Notes under the pieces: generated by a model
The model's input: the letters and a program-made list of their open reading frames with translations, nothing else
The model's database searches: none
What the model was told of the DNA's origin: nothing
In this document: positions 17,234 through 27,107 of the stretch, one piece after another
How the letters are laid out: each line of letters opens with the position of its first letter
Position numbering within the stretch: the first letter of the stretch is position 1
From: Leucobacter sp. cx-328
GTDB taxonomy: Bacteria > Actinomycetota > Actinomycetes > Actinomycetales > Microbacteriaceae
Length of the DNA: 64,000 bases
Direction: 5' to 3'
Assembly: GCF_014530035.1 (NCBI RefSeq)
Contig: NZ_JACVMX010000004.1
Span: 124,001 to 188,000 of the forward strand
Made by a program: the position numbers and the translations under genes

Positions 17234-17848
17234 ATGCAATCCTCACTTCGTAGCGTGGGTCGTTCGACCTGGGCGTCGGTGCGCGCAATGGCGCTCTTCA
17301 CGGTGCTGCTCGGTGTCGTCTACGCCCTCGTCATCACCGGTATCGGGCAGCTGGCGCTCCCGTGGCAGGCCAACGGGTCGCTCCGCACAGATTCGCAGGG
17401 CAACGCAGTCGGTTCTGCGCTCATCGGGCAATCGTTTGTCGACGCCACGGGTGCCCCGCTCCCCGAGTACTTCCAGCCCCGGCCGTCGGCCGCGGGCGAC
17501 GGGTACGACGGTGGCGCCTCGGGCGCATCGAACCTCGGCCCAGAGAATCCCGATCTCGTGGCCGCGATCACCGAGCGCAAATCGCAGGTCGCGAGGTTCA
17601 ACGGGGTACCAGAGTCGGCGGTGCCCGCAGATGCGGTGACTGCGTCGGCGTCTGGCCTTGATCCGCATATCAGCCAGGAGTACGCCGCCATCCAGGTTGC
17701 GCGCGTTGCACAGGCTCGTCATCTCGACCCCGCTGTGGTGCAACAGGTCGTCGCTGAAAACACCCATGGCCGTGCCCTCGGCTATTTGGGAGAATCAACC
17801 GTAAACGTGCTCGATGTGAACATCGCGCTCACCGAGCTGAAGGAGTAA
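17234..17848 (+). CDS. kdpC: K+-transporting ATPase subunit KdpC
   Basis: This 204-residue single-span subunit has a membrane helix at about residues 18-40, then an extracellular domain with the family motifs GQSF near 66, YFQPRPSA near 79 and P-E-N-P-D-L. The C-terminal NVLDVNIAL is also typical. KdpC joins and stabilises KdpA and KdpB. GAAAGAAG lies about 6 bases before the ATG. The gap to kdpB is 37 bases and to kdpD 2 bases, so pump and sensor genes form one operon. Confidence 0.96.
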   Translation: MQSSLRSVGRSTWASVRAMALFTVLLGVVYALVITGIGQLALPWQANGSLRTDSQGNAVGSALIGQSFVDATGAPLPEYFQPRPSAAGDGYDGGASGASNLGPENPDLVAAITERKSQVARFNGVPESAVPADAVTASASGLDPHISQEYAAIQVARVAQARHLDPAVVQQVVAENTHGRALGYLGESTVNVLDVNIALTELKE

Positions 17849-17850
17849 GC

Positions 17851-20406
17851 ATGTCGAAGCGGGGGCGGCTCAATGTGCTGCTCGGCGCCGCCCCAGGCGT
17901 CGGCAAGACATTCGCGATGCTTGAGGAGGGGCGCAGGCTCCTTGGCGAGGGAAAAGATGTCATTATCGGCATCGTCGAAACTCACGGTCGCGAGGCAACC
18001 GCGGCCATGACCGTTGGGCTTCCCGTGATCCCGCGCGCGCTCGTCGAGCACCGCGGGGTCGCCCTCGAAGAACTCGACCTCGCAGCCGTCCTTGCACACC
18101 ACCCAGAGATCGCGCTCATCGATGAGTTGGCCCACACCAACGCCCCAGGGTCTGCGCATGCGAAGCGCTGGGAAGATGTCGAGGCGCTGCTTGCCGCGGG
18201 CATCGACGTCATCTCGACGCTCAACATCCAGCACATTGAGTCGCTCAATGATGTGGTCGAGCAGATCACGGGCATTCCACAGCGCGAGACAGTGCCAGAC
18301 AGCTTCCTGCGTGAGGCTGACTCCATCGAGGTGATCGACCTCGCCCCGCAGGCGCTGCGCGACCGCTTGAGCAGCGGCGTCGTCTACCCCGCGGAACGCA
18401 TCGACGCTGCCCTCTCAAACTACTTCCGGCTCGGCAACCTCACCGCCCTCCGTGAGCTCGCGCTCATCTGGCTCGCTGACGAGGTCGACCAAGCCCTTCG
18501 CGGCTACCGCGCCGCACACGGCATCAACCGCACCTGGGAAGCTCGCGAGCGCGTAGTCGTTGCGCTCACGGGCGGCCCCGAGGGTGAGACCCTGCTGCGA
18601 CGAGGGGCGCGGATCGCCTCCCGCTCAGCCGGTGGCGAGCTCTTGGCAGTGCATGTCACGACCCAGGACGGCCTGCGCGCGAGCAACCCTGCAGAGCTCT
18701 CGCAGCAGCGCCGCCTCGTCGAAAAGCTCAACGGTTCGTATCACCAGGTGATCGGTGACGACGTCCCCGGTGCGCTCGTCGAGTTCGCTCGGTCAGTCAA
18801 CGCCACCCAGCTCGTGCTCGGCGCCAGCCGCCGCGGCAGGCTCGCCGCCGTCTTTACCGGCTCTGGCATTGGTGCAACCGTCGTGCGTGAGTCTGGCGAC
18901 ATCGACGTGCACATGGTGAACCATGCGGCAGCAGGCAAGCGCTTCTCGCTCCCGCCGCGCACGGGCGCTCTCACCATGAAGCGCCGCCTGCTCGGTCTCG
19001 CTGTTGCGCTCATCGGTGGCCCGCTGCTGACACTCCTGCTTGCCACCACCCGCAACGCTGAATCCATTACGACTGACGTACTGAGCTTCCAGCTGCTCGT
19101 CGTGGTGGTCGCGATTGTGGGCGGCTTCTGGCCTGCCATTCTCGCGGCGGTCTTGTCAGGGCTCACCCTCGACTTCCTCTTCATCGAACCGCTCTACACG
19201 GTGCATATCAATCGCACCCACCATCTCCTCGCGCTCGTGCTCTATGTGGTCATCGCGAGCCTGGTGAGCTTCATCGTTGACCGCTCAGCACGCTTCACCC
19301 GCGCTGCCCGTCGAGCCGCGGCCGAATCCGAACTCATTCAGACGATCGCGGGCAGCGTGCTGCGCGGTGAGAACTCGATCCAGGCGATCCTCGACCGCGC
19401 CCGCGAGGCCTTCCAATTGCCAAGTGTGGTCTTGCGTCAGGGCGACCGGGTGGTCGCGAGTGCTGGCGATCCGCCGCCTGCCGAGACCCCGACCTCGATT
19501 GTGCTCACCCGCGATGCGACGCTCGATCTCTACGGCCCCGACATCAACGCGACCGAGCAGCGCTTGCTCGGCGTCGTCGTCGTGCAGCTCACCACCGCGC
19601 TCGAGCACGAGCAGCTCACCGAGACCGCGAAGCAGATTGAACCGATCGCCGCGTCCGACCGCGTGCGCGGAGCGCTGCTCTCTGCCCTGAGCCACGACCT
19701 CCGACGCCCCCTCGCCGCTGCGACCGCGGCAATCGGCGGCCTGAAGACCGCGAGCCCAGAACTGTCACTCACCGACAAGCAGGAACTCCTCGATACCGCT
19801 GACGAAAGCCTCACCTCGCTCGCAACGCTCGTCACCGATCTGCTCGATGTGAGCCGGCTCCAGGCCGATGCGATGAACGTCAGGACGTTCCCGATCGATC
19901 CGGCCGATGCCATCGCTCCCGCGCTCGAGGAGCTCGGCCTCGGGCCGCGCGATGTCGTACTCAGCCTCGACCATGGCGACGCCAACGTCGACGCCGACCC
20001 CGTGCTGCTGCAACGCGTGGTCGTGAACCTACTGTCGAACGCGCAGCGGTACACCCCCGCCGGCATCCCGGTGCTCGTTGGTACGAGCGTCTTCGGCGAC
20101 CGGCTCGAGATCAGGGTGGCGGATCGCGGTCACGGCATCCCCGCAGAGAAGTTCGACGACGTGTTCCAGCCGTTCCAGCGACTCGGCGACACCGACAATT
20201 CGACAGGTCTCGGGCTGGGCCTTGCGCTCTCTCGCGGTTTCGTGGAGGCGATGCGCGGTACGCTCACGCCAGAGGATACGCCCGGCGGCGGACTCACCAT
20301 GGTGGTGTCACTGCCGATCGAAGGTGCCGCCACTGGTGACGGTGCGGGTGCGGCAGGTGCGGCTAGTGCCGATGCTGATGCCGCGAATGAGGAGGATGTG
20401 CGATGA
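17851..20406 (+). CDS. kdpD: Sensor histidine kinase KdpD
   Basis: The 851-residue sensor has the full KdpD plan. An N-terminal KdpD domain with Walker A-like GAAPGVGKTFAMLEEGRR (residues about 10-27) comes first, then a universal-stress-protein domain (about 230-350), four closely spaced membrane helices (DUF4118, about 375-480), a GAF-like part, and the kinase core. The phospho-accepting His is in SHDLRRPLA near residue 615, and the ATP lid has NLLSNAQRYTP and D-x-G-x-G-I-P. The C-terminal tail is A/D-rich. It overlaps kdpE by 4 bases (GATGA-type). It senses K+ limitation and drives KdpE. Confidence 0.96.
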   Translation: MSKRGRLNVLLGAAPGVGKTFAMLEEGRRLLGEGKDVIIGIVETHGREATAAMTVGLPVIPRALVEHRGVALEELDLAAVLAHHPEIALIDELAHTNAPGSAHAKRWEDVEALLAAGIDVISTLNIQHIESLNDVVEQITGIPQRETVPDSFLREADSIEVIDLAPQALRDRLSSGVVYPAERIDAALSNYFRLGNLTALRELALIWLADEVDQALRGYRAAHGINRTWEARERVVVALTGGPEGETLLRRGARIASRSAGGELLAVHVTTQDGLRASNPAELSQQRRLVEKLNGSYHQVIGDDVPGALVEFARSVNATQLVLGASRRGRLAAVFTGSGIGATVVRESGDIDVHMVNHAAAGKRFSLPPRTGALTMKRRLLGLAVALIGGPLLTLLLATTRNAESITTDVLSFQLLVVVVAIVGGFWPAILAAVLSGLTLDFLFIEPLYTVHINRTHHLLALVLYVVIASLVSFIVDRSARFTRAARRAAAESELIQTIAGSVLRGENSIQAILDRAREAFQLPSVVLRQGDRVVASAGDPPPAETPTSIVLTRDATLDLYGPDINATEQRLLGVVVVQLTTALEHEQLTETAKQIEPIAASDRVRGALLSALSHDLRRPLAAATAAIGGLKTASPELSLTDKQELLDTADESLTSLATLVTDLLDVSRLQADAMNVRTFPIDPADAIAPALEELGLGPRDVVLSLDHGDANVDADPVLLQRVVVNLLSNAQRYTPAGIPVLVGTSVFGDRLEIRVADRGHGIPAEKFDDVFQPFQRLGDTDNSTGLGLGLALSRGFVEAMRGTLTPEDTPGGGLTMVVSLPIEGAATGDGAGAAGAASADADAANEEDVR

Positions 20407-21113
20407 AGATTCTGATTGCCGACGATGATCCGCAGATCCTCCGTGCGCTGCGCATCACGCTCACGGCCAAGGGGTACACGGTCTTCATCGCAAACGATGG
20501 TGCGCAGGCGATTGCGGCCGCCATCGATCACCACCCCGACATCTACCTGCTCGACCTCGGCATGCCGCAGCTCGATGGTATCGAGGTCATCCAGGCGATT
20601 CGTGGCTGGTCACAGGCACCGATTCTTGTCGTTTCGGGGCGCTCAGGCGCCGCCGACAAGGTCGAGGCCCTCGATGCGGGAGCCGATGACTACATCACAA
20701 AGCCGTTTGCGGTCGAAGAGCTGCTCGCGCGCATTCGGGCGCTCTCCCGACGCGTGGTGCAAGATGACACGTCACCTGTCGTGCGTCTGGGTGACACCGT
20801 CATCGACCTCGCCGCGCACAGCGTGACGCGGGTTGGGGGTGCTGGCAGCGAAGCGGGTGCGGCTGCTCGCCAGATTCGGCTCACTCCCACCGAGTGGCAG
20901 TTCATCGAGATCCTCATTCGGAACGCTGGCAAGCTCGTCACCAGGAAGACGATTCTCACGAGCATCTGGGGCTCAGAACACGTCGAAGACACCGGGTACC
21001 TGAGGCTCTACGTCTCGCAGCTGCGCCGCAAGCTCGAGGCAGACCCGGCGAATCCCGTACACATCCTCACCGAGCCCGGCATGGGGTATCGGTTGGAAGG
21101 GTTGAGCACGTAA
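20403..21113 (+). CDS. kdpE: Response regulator KdpE
   Basis: This 236-residue OmpR-type regulator has an acidic triad DDD at residues 7-9, the phospho-accepting Asp at 51 (LLDLGMP), and the conserved Lys in ITKPF near 101. A winged-helix DNA-binding domain follows (about 135-230; T-P-T-E-W then R-K-x-I-L and Y-x-S-Q-L-R-R-K-L). It overlaps kdpD by 4 bases and closes the operon, which ends at the hairpin 21149-21201. It is expected to activate kdpFABC when phosphorylated by KdpD. Confidence 0.96.
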   Translation: MKILIADDDPQILRALRITLTAKGYTVFIANDGAQAIAAAIDHHPDIYLLDLGMPQLDGIEVIQAIRGWSQAPILVVSGRSGAADKVEALDAGADDYITKPFAVEELLARIRALSRRVVQDDTSPVVRLGDTVIDLAAHSVTRVGGAGSEAGAAARQIRLTPTEWQFIEILIRNAGKLVTRKTILTSIWGSEHVEDTGYLRLYVSQLRRKLEADPANPVHILTEPGMGYRLEGLST

Positions 21114-21148
21114 GGATCACTGACGTACCGCGGGCTCACCGTGCATGA

Positions 21149-21201
21149 GTGTGCCCCGGTGTCACAGCTGACCGCTGGGCCAACGTGACACCGGGGCACA
21201 C
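21149..21201. terminator. Convergent terminator after kdpE, 17-bp perfect stem
   Basis: Arms 21149-21165 (GTGTGCCCCGGTGTCAC) and 21185-21201 are exactly complementary. Outside them ACCGCGGG (21127-21134) can pair with CCCGCGGT (21201-21208). It separates the converging kdpE and lamin-tail genes. The GTGCCCCG stem motif recurs in two other hairpins of this window. Confidence 0.85.
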
Positions 21202-21216
21202 CCGCGGTCAGACAGG

Positions 21217-24138
21217 CTATCCAGCGTCTCCCGCACGCTGCGCGGTGCGCTTTCGCGCTCCTGCGAGCGCGGCACCCGCAGCGGCAAGCGCTATTCCCGC
21301 AGCGACCATCAGCGCAACCAAGTTCGCGTCCTCACCGGTGTTCGCGAGTGCGCCAGTCGCCCCGCCGGTTCCGGTTCCGCCTGCATTGCCTGAGCCCCCA
21401 GGGGTAACGGGTTTGACCGGGTCAACCGGGTCAACAGGGTCAACCGGCGAATCTGCGTTCAACCAGCCAGCACGGAGCGCCTCAGAGCTGTACCCATCGG
21501 CGAACCACCAAGCGGGCCGCTTGCCATCGACGATGAGCTCAGCGGGGGCAGTCGCAAACCCCTCGTTGTTCAGATTCGGGAGCCCAGCGGGACGCAGCAC
21601 ATGCTTCACCGTTGGTTCTGCGGTGCCGTTGAGCGAGATCTGTGCTCCGGTTCCGTCACATCCGTCATCGCAGACTGCCCACAGCACGCCGAGCGTCGTG
21701 TCATAGTCGAGCGCCATAACACCGGGTAGCCCCGGCTTCACCTCGGCAACAATCTCTGCCTTGCCGCCCGGGAGCAGTGCGACCGCAAACACCTGCCCTT
21801 GATCTTCGATGCCAACAAAGAACAGCCCGTCACCATGACCGGCGTAATCGCTGCTCTGGTATGGCGCATTGGTGTTGCGATCCCACAGCTCGCCTTCGAG
21901 GTCGCTGTCCGAGACCCACTCGATTGCTTCAAGACCCAGGTTTGCACTGACCTGCGGCAGCATGCTCGTGAGATCCCACTGCTGTGATGCCACCACGTCC
22001 GGCCCCTGGGCGTTCGGGTCGATCTGCAACACGGTGTTGTAGTTCACGCCCTTAGCGCTGTTGTCGCGCTCAGCTGCGAGGTAGAGGAAGCCATCGCCAG
22101 CAACGGTGATGCCCTCGGTATCGGGGCCTGCAGCACCCGGATTCGCCGCATCATGCTGGAACCGGGCGCGTTTGCCTGACTCCCACCCGTCAGCAAACTG
22201 CACACTGCCGTCGGCCTGCGCAGCGAGCTTCCAGAACTTGCCAGCACCGTTGTCTACTGCCCAGAGGAACACGCCTTCGTCGGTGACCTGTGTATCCAGC
22301 CCTGAACTGTCTGCCAAGAACATGGGGGCCGCATCGAGCACGCGTGTCTCTGCAGCGCCCGGCCACGGATCCGCTGAAATCTCGCCAACACAGGTGTTCG
22401 CTGCACCCTTCGTTGCGCCAGCTGTCACAGCGAACGGGCCAGCAGTGTCGGGGCACCGGCCCCAGCTAGGTACTGCGTGCTCAGGGCCCCAACTTGTCTC
22501 ATTGATCAAGTTGCCACTTTCGAAGAGGCGCACGCTGTCGGCCTTACCCAAACCGAAGCCAAGCGCATCGCCCTCGATGACCAGGTATCCGCCTGCGGGA
22601 ATCCTGGTGCCCGCAGGAATCGTGTACTCGTGTGCATCATCGTCGTCTTTCACCACAATGCCCGAGACGTCGATTGCACTCGCCGCCGGGTTCACCAGCT
22701 CAACCCAGTCGCTCGGGTTCGAGACCACCTCATTGATACGCACCGGATTGCCACAGGCGTTCTGCAGTCCCTTGGTGGAGATCTCAAGGTCGCGGAACTC
22801 ACCGGTGCCGTCAACGCAGCGTCCGAATACACCGGCAGCGTGGTCATCCCAGCTGTACTCGGCAGCCACGAGCCCAGCCGCGGTACGCACGGATGCGGTG
22901 TCTGCCTTACCAAGCCCGAACGTGAAGTGTGACGGCTGGTCAAAGACATAGAAACCACCCGGCGCAAGCACCGTACCGGCGGCAACCGGGGTCACATCAG
23001 CTGCATGCCCAACGGGGTCGTTATCGAGCATGATCCAGCCCGAAATATCGACAGGGTTCGCACCCGTGTTGGTGATTTCTACCCAGTCGGTCGCATCACC
23101 GTTCGATTCAACCTCGTTGATCGCGATGGTCGGGGGAACGCAACGGTTTTTCTTTCCCGGCGTCGCATACGCAAGCGCGAACTCACCTTCGCCATCGACG
23201 CATCGCGCGAGCGTCGCTGCGGCCGCGTCACCATCGATCGCCGCGTGGGCCGTCCACGCGCCAGTGCGATCTACCAGGTCTCCGTTGCCTGCAAAGAGGC
23301 GGATCTCGTCAGCCCCACCAATTCCAATCGCCTCAGGGAAGCGGCCGTCTTGCCAGGCACCCGTGGCGTCATTGAACACGGATCCGCTGCTGTTCTCGTC
23401 GACGACGAGCAGCGCACCGGGCTCAATCACGGCTCCGGCGGGGAAGCGCCAACGGTGATCATCAGAGTTGTCACGCAGCTCGAACCCATCAAGTGACACC
23501 GCGACGTCGCCAGGGTTCACCAGCTCGACCCAGTCTGCCGGTTGCGAGTCAACCTCGTTGAGCTTGACGCTGCCCTGCACGGGAGCAACCGTGCACATGT
23601 TTGCGGCGCCCGGAGTCGCCTGCGTCGCGGGAGCCCAATCGCCAAGTCCGTCACCGCAGCGTGCCCAGGTCATGAGCGGGGCCTCGTTCGTGTACGCGTA
23701 GCCGTCGACCTCAACACCGGCCAAGTCGGACAGGGTGAACGAGTCACCCTTGCCCAGCCCGAACGTGAAGTGAACGCCATTCATGAGCATGAAGTACTCG
23801 CCGGGCTGCACAACGGTGCCTGCTGGGAGCGCCTCTTGATTCTTATCATCGGCCACGCCCCAACCACTCACATCGACAGCAGTCGTTCCGGTATTGAGAA
23901 TCTCGACCTGGTCAGTGTCGTAACCGGAAGCTTCGCCGTAAATGATCTCGTTCACGATGAGACCGCTCGGGTGCGCGGGGGCAAGTACTGCGGGGCTCGG
24001 CTCGGCAGCACGCGCCGTGGCGTGTGGAAGCGCCGACGCGGGCGCTCCCGTAACGGTCAGAGATATCGGTGCAACACACACTGTTGCGCCGAGTACGCCA
24101 AGGGTAACTCTGGCGAAGATTGAACTATTGCGGGGCAA
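21217..24138 (-). CDS. Secreted lamin-tail-domain surface protein with LAxTG sorting signal
   Basis: The 973-residue precursor starts with a signal peptide of about 45 residues. Four lamin-tail (LTD) domains follow, at about 58-170, 188-330, 335-460 and 463-590. Each opens with N-E and D-W-V-E-L/I-x-N, repeats V-D-x-S-G, and has an F-G-L-G-K-x-D turn. The next 300 residues (about 600-900) look like a beta-propeller (repeated G-D/E-G-L-F/Y-x-x-A/V patterns). A V-D-P repeat spacer leads to LANTG, a hydrophobic helix and a basic tail. LAxTG is the type recognised by class E sortases of high-GC Gram-positives, so the protein is probably wall-anchored. No sortase gene is nearby. Ligand unknown; LTD domains elsewhere accompany nucleases and surface proteins. 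Confidence 0.85.
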   Translation of the reverse strand: MPRNSSIFARVTLGVLGATVCVAPISLTVTGAPASALPHATARAAEPSPAVLAPAHPSGLIVNEIIYGEASGYDTDQVEILNTGTTAVDVSGWGVADDKNQEALPAGTVVQPGEYFMLMNGVHFTFGLGKGDSFTLSDLAGVEVDGYAYTNEAPLMTWARCGDGLGDWAPATQATPGAANMCTVAPVQGSVKLNEVDSQPADWVELVNPGDVAVSLDGFELRDNSDDHRWRFPAGAVIEPGALLVVDENSSGSVFNDATGAWQDGRFPEAIGIGGADEIRLFAGNGDLVDRTGAWTAHAAIDGDAAAATLARCVDGEGEFALAYATPGKKNRCVPPTIAINEVESNGDATDWVEITNTGANPVDISGWIMLDNDPVGHAADVTPVAAGTVLAPGGFYVFDQPSHFTFGLGKADTASVRTAAGLVAAEYSWDDHAAGVFGRCVDGTGEFRDLEISTKGLQNACGNPVRINEVVSNPSDWVELVNPAASAIDVSGIVVKDDDDAHEYTIPAGTRIPAGGYLVIEGDALGFGLGKADSVRLFESGNLINETSWGPEHAVPSWGRCPDTAGPFAVTAGATKGAANTCVGEISADPWPGAAETRVLDAAPMFLADSSGLDTQVTDEGVFLWAVDNGAGKFWKLAAQADGSVQFADGWESGKRARFQHDAANPGAAGPDTEGITVAGDGFLYLAAERDNSAKGVNYNTVLQIDPNAQGPDVVASQQWDLTSMLPQVSANLGLEAIEWVSDSDLEGELWDRNTNAPYQSSDYAGHGDGLFFVGIEDQGQVFAVALLPGGKAEIVAEVKPGLPGVMALDYDTTLGVLWAVCDDGCDGTGAQISLNGTAEPTVKHVLRPAGLPNLNNEGFATAPAELIVDGKRPAWWFADGYSSEALRAGWLNADSPVDPVDPVDPVKPVTPGGSGNAGGTGTGGATGALANTGEDANLVALMVAAGIALAAAGAALAGARKRTAQRAGDAG

Positions 24139-24275
24139 GGCGGGGCTCCTCTGGTCTCGAACGGCCAGGTTTCAATCAACCACTCATATGTTTCTCACTG
24201 GTTACGAGAGTGCAAAGCCGCGGTGACACGCTGGCATCAGCTCAGAGTTCATCGTTACGGCGCAAAGGGACGACG

Positions 24276-24321
24276 CACATGGGTGTGCCCCGGATGACAA
24301 CATCCGGGGCACACCCATGTG
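24276..24321 (-). terminator. 21-bp perfect hairpin ending the amino acid transporter operon
   Basis: Arms 24276-24296 and 24301-24321 are exactly complementary with an ACAA loop. The stem contains GTGTGCCCCGG, shared with the hairpin at 21149. It lies 51 bases past the stop of the ABC ATPase gene, so it ends the minus-strand operon. A T-tract is lacking. Confidence 0.8.
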
Positions 24322-24371
24322 TACGAGGAGTCAGTGTGACGACGTCAACTACGGCATCACACGAACTCTGC

Positions 24372-25151
24372 CTACAGCACGCTCTGCAAGAAGCCCTGCG
24401 TGCGCGCGTGCTGCGGGTTGTCGATGAGTTCGCTGGGGGCGCCAGCTTCGACGACAACGCCGCCGTCCATGAAGACCACCTGGTCGGCAACCTCACGGGC
24501 AAAGCCGATCTCGTGCGTGACCACGATCATGGTCATGCCTTCCTTCGCGAGCTCCTTCATGACGTCGAGTACCTCACCGACGAGCTCGGGATCGAGCGCA
24601 GAAGTCGGCTCATCGAAGAGCATGAGCTTCGGCTTCATCGCGAGTGCGCGAGCGATCGCGACGCGCTGCTGCTGGCCACCGGAGAGTTGTGACGGGTAGT
24701 GATCCGCCCACGCATCGAGGCCCACGCGTGCGAGTAGGCGACGTGCCTCAGCAACAGCTTCGGCCTTACTGCGCCGCGAAACGACCATCGGAGCTTCGAT
24801 GATGTTCTCGAGCGCGGTCTTGTGCGGGAACAGGTTGAAGCGCTGGAAGACCATGCCGATCGAGCGACGCTGCTTCGCGACCTCGCGCGGGTGCATCTCG
24901 CGCAGACGCTTGTCGCTCTGCTCGCGATAGCCCACGATCTCGCCGTCAACGGTGATACGGCCGCCGTCAATGGTTTCGAGGTGGTTGATGCAGCGAAGCA
25001 GGGTCGATTTACCCGAGCCTGACGGGCCGAGCAGCACAGATACCTGGCCCTCGTGCACGTCCATCGAGATGCCCTTGAGGACCTCGAGATCGCCGAAGTG
25101 CTTACGCACTCCGCGCATCTGTACGAGCGCCGAGTCATCGAGTTCAGCCAC
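24372..25151 (-). CDS. Polar amino acid ABC transporter, ATP-binding protein
   Basis: This 259-residue GlnQ/HisP-type ATPase has Walker [10 protein letters not shown], the Q-loop [10 protein letters not shown], the signature [15 protein letters not shown], Walker [15 protein letters not shown] and the H-loop VVTHEIGFA. All catalytic residues are present. GTG 25151 is preferred (AAGAAGGGAG upstream) and overlaps the permease stop by 8 bases, indicating coupling. It powers import with the permease and binding protein encoded upstream. Substrate class (polar amino acids) follows from the family; the exact amino acid is unknown, though the lysA-like gene at the head of the operon hints at a lysine-, ornithine- or diaminopimelate-like compound. 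Confidence 0.93.
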   Translation of the reverse strand: MAELDDSALVQMRGVRKHFGDLEVLKGISMDVHEGQVSVLLGPSGSGKSTLLRCINHLETIDGGRITVDGEIVGYREQSDKRLREMHPREVAKQRRSIGMVFQRFNLFPHKTALENIIEAPMVVSRRSKAEAVAEARRLLARVGLDAWADHYPSQLSGGQQQRVAIARALAMKPKLMLFDEPTSALDPELVGEVLDVMKELAKEGMTMIVVTHEIGFAREVADQVVFMDGGVVVEAGAPSELIDNPQHARTQGFLQSVL

Positions 25152-26106
25152 GACGTGCTCCCTTCTTCTTGCCCTGCAGCTGCACTGCAATGGCACCGGT
25201 CATTTCGCGCGCCTTCTGCAGCGTCGACGTGGGAGCGTTGCGCTCAACGCCACGGCCGAAGTACCGCTCCAGGTAGTGCTGCGGAATCGACAGGATCGAA
25301 ACGATGATGAGGTACCAGATGCTCACAACGATGAGCAGCTCAACCTGCTTGAGGTTCTGCGCCGAGATCTGCGTCGCGCGGGTGTAGACCTCCATCACCG
25401 CGATGAGCGAGAGCAGCGAGGTGTTCTTGATCATCGAGATGAGCTCGTTGCCGAGCGGCGGAATGATCACGCGCATCGCCTGGGGCAGGAGGATGCGAAC
25501 GAAGGTGTGGAACGGGCTCATGCCGAGCGACGCTGCCGCTTCCTTCTGGCCGGAATCGACCGACAGCATGCCCGAGCGAACGATCTCTGCCGAGTATGCA
25601 GCCTCGTTCAGCGTGAGGGCAATAATGCCAGCAACGAACGCGGTGAGCAGCACGTTGGTGTCGACTTCCCAGAACACGATGTCGGTGAAGGGAATACCGA
25701 GCGAAATCTTCTCGAAGATGAGACCGAAGTAGCCCCAGATGACAATCTGGACGAGCAGCGGGGTGCCACGGAACAGCCAGACGTAGAAGGACGAGAACGC
25801 GATCGCGACCGGGTTGCCCGACAGGCGCATCGCTGCCAGTACCACCGCGAGCACGGTCGAGATGATCATTGCAATGGCAGTGATGATGAGCGTCGTGCCG
25901 ACGCCCGAGACGATCTCAGGGTTGAACAGGTACTGCCCAACCACGGAGTAGTCGATGTTCTTGTTTGTCCAGAGCGCCTGGATGAACCATGCTGCGAAGA
26001 GCAGGAGGACGATGGCCCAGATCCATCGCCCGGGCCGCCGGAGCGGGAGGGCCTCAATATCGAAGGCCCGATCCTGCCCCGGCTTCGGGAGAGTTGACGA
26101 AGTCAT
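25144..26106 (-). CDS. Polar amino acid ABC transporter, permease
   Basis: The 320-residue permease has a leader membrane helix (about 30-48) and the five-helix HisM/GlnP core (about 70-290). The EAA loop reads [10 protein letters not shown]-x-x-x-F-x-x-I-L-L-P-Q-A near residue 195. G-T-T-L-I-I-T at the start of the core and F-R-G-T-P-L-L-V-Q are typical of the polar amino acid uptake family. A single permease gene implies a homodimer. It lies 8 bases after the binding protein gene and overlaps the ATPase gene. Confidence 0.93.
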   Translation of the reverse strand: MTSSTLPKPGQDRAFDIEALPLRRPGRWIWAIVLLLFAAWFIQALWTNKNIDYSVVGQYLFNPEIVSGVGTTLIITAIAMIISTVLAVVLAAMRLSGNPVAIAFSSFYVWLFRGTPLLVQIVIWGYFGLIFEKISLGIPFTDIVFWEVDTNVLLTAFVAGIIALTLNEAAYSAEIVRSGMLSVDSGQKEAAASLGMSPFHTFVRILLPQAMRVIIPPLGNELISMIKNTSLLSLIAVMEVYTRATQISAQNLKQVELLIVVSIWYLIIVSILSIPQHYLERYFGRGVERNAPTSTLQKAREMTGAIAVQLQGKKKGARRG

Positions 26107-26114
26107 TGTGGAAA

Positions 26115-27044
26115 CTAGCCTGCCTGCGATGCGCCGTTGACGATTGCCTCTTCAGTGGCGAAGGTCTGGAGGTTGTGCTTCTCGAGGATCTCCTGGTAGA
26201 CACCCTCATCGATGATCGCCTGCAGTGCGAGCTGGAGCGCCTCGGTGAGTTCGGTGTTCTCCTTGAGCGTGCCGATGCCCGTGTACACGGGGTTGATGCC
26301 CGCGGGGTTCTCGGGGTCGGTGATCATCTCGAAGTCGTTGCCGTCGCCCGCGGTCTGCACGGTGTACGCCGCAACCGGTGAGTCAACGGGGAACGCAACC
26401 ACGCGACCTGCCTTCAGTGCGGTCTGCGGATCCTGCGCGGTGGGCAGCTGCTGGATGACGAGCTCACCCTTGCCGTCTGCCTTGCAGGTCGCAGCCTGTT
26501 CCTTCAGCAGGTCGAGCTGGGCGCTCGCCTTCTGCACGGCTACCTCGTGGCCGCAGAGATCGCCGAGACCGGTAATACCCTCGGGGTTACCCTTCTTCAC
26601 GACGATCGAGAAGCCAGCGTAGATTTCTTCGACGAAGTTCAGCGTCTTCTCGCGCTCAACGGTGTCGTTCATGCCCGACATGATGATGTCGAACTTCTTT
26701 GCCTGCAACGAGGGGATGACGGTCTCAAACGCCTGGTGCGAGATCTGAATCTCAACGCCGAGCTTTTCGCCGAGTGCCTGAGCGAGGTCGGGGTCAAGAC
26801 CAACCTGCTTCTCGCCCTCGAGAAGAATGAACGGCGGGTACGGGATGCCTGCGGCTGCCTTGATGACGCCTGAGTCGCGGATCGAATCGGGAAGCGCAGC
26901 AGCTGCCTTCTCGTCAACGCCCGAGGTGAGCTGCGGTGCGGCGTCTTCCTTCGCGGGAGCTGCGTCGGTGCTCGAGCACGCGGTGAGGCCGAACACTGCG
27001 GCGAGCGCAGCAGCTGTGGAGATCTGTACGAGCTTCTTGTTCAT
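26115..27044 (-). CDS. Polar amino acid ABC transporter, substrate-binding lipoprotein
   Basis: This 309-residue extracellular solute-binding protein of family 3 is anchored by a lipid at Cys23 (lipobox L-T-A-C, residues 20-23). The mature part shows the family-3 features Y-P-P-F, G-L-D-P-D-L-A-Q-A-L and D-I-I-M-S-G-M. A ribosome site GAAGAGGAAA precedes the ATG. It is encoded after lysA (63-base gap) and before the permease (8-base gap). It would capture an amino acid at the cell surface and pass it to the permease; the ligand cannot be read from sequence. Confidence 0.92.
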   Translation of the reverse strand: MNKKLVQISTAAALAAVFGLTACSSTDAAPAKEDAAPQLTSGVDEKAAAALPDSIRDSGVIKAAAGIPYPPFILLEGEKQVGLDPDLAQALGEKLGVEIQISHQAFETVIPSLQAKKFDIIMSGMNDTVEREKTLNFVEEIYAGFSIVVKKGNPEGITGLGDLCGHEVAVQKASAQLDLLKEQAATCKADGKGELVIQQLPTAQDPQTALKAGRVVAFPVDSPVAAYTVQTAGDGNDFEMITDPENPAGINPVYTGIGTLKENTELTEALQLALQAIIDEGVYQEILEKHNLQTFATEEAIVNGASQAG

Positions 27045-27107
27045 GGTGTTTCCTCTTCTTTGGGGATATTGGTTGGCGGCAAGTGGCCGCCGGTTCTGTG
27101 AACTGGT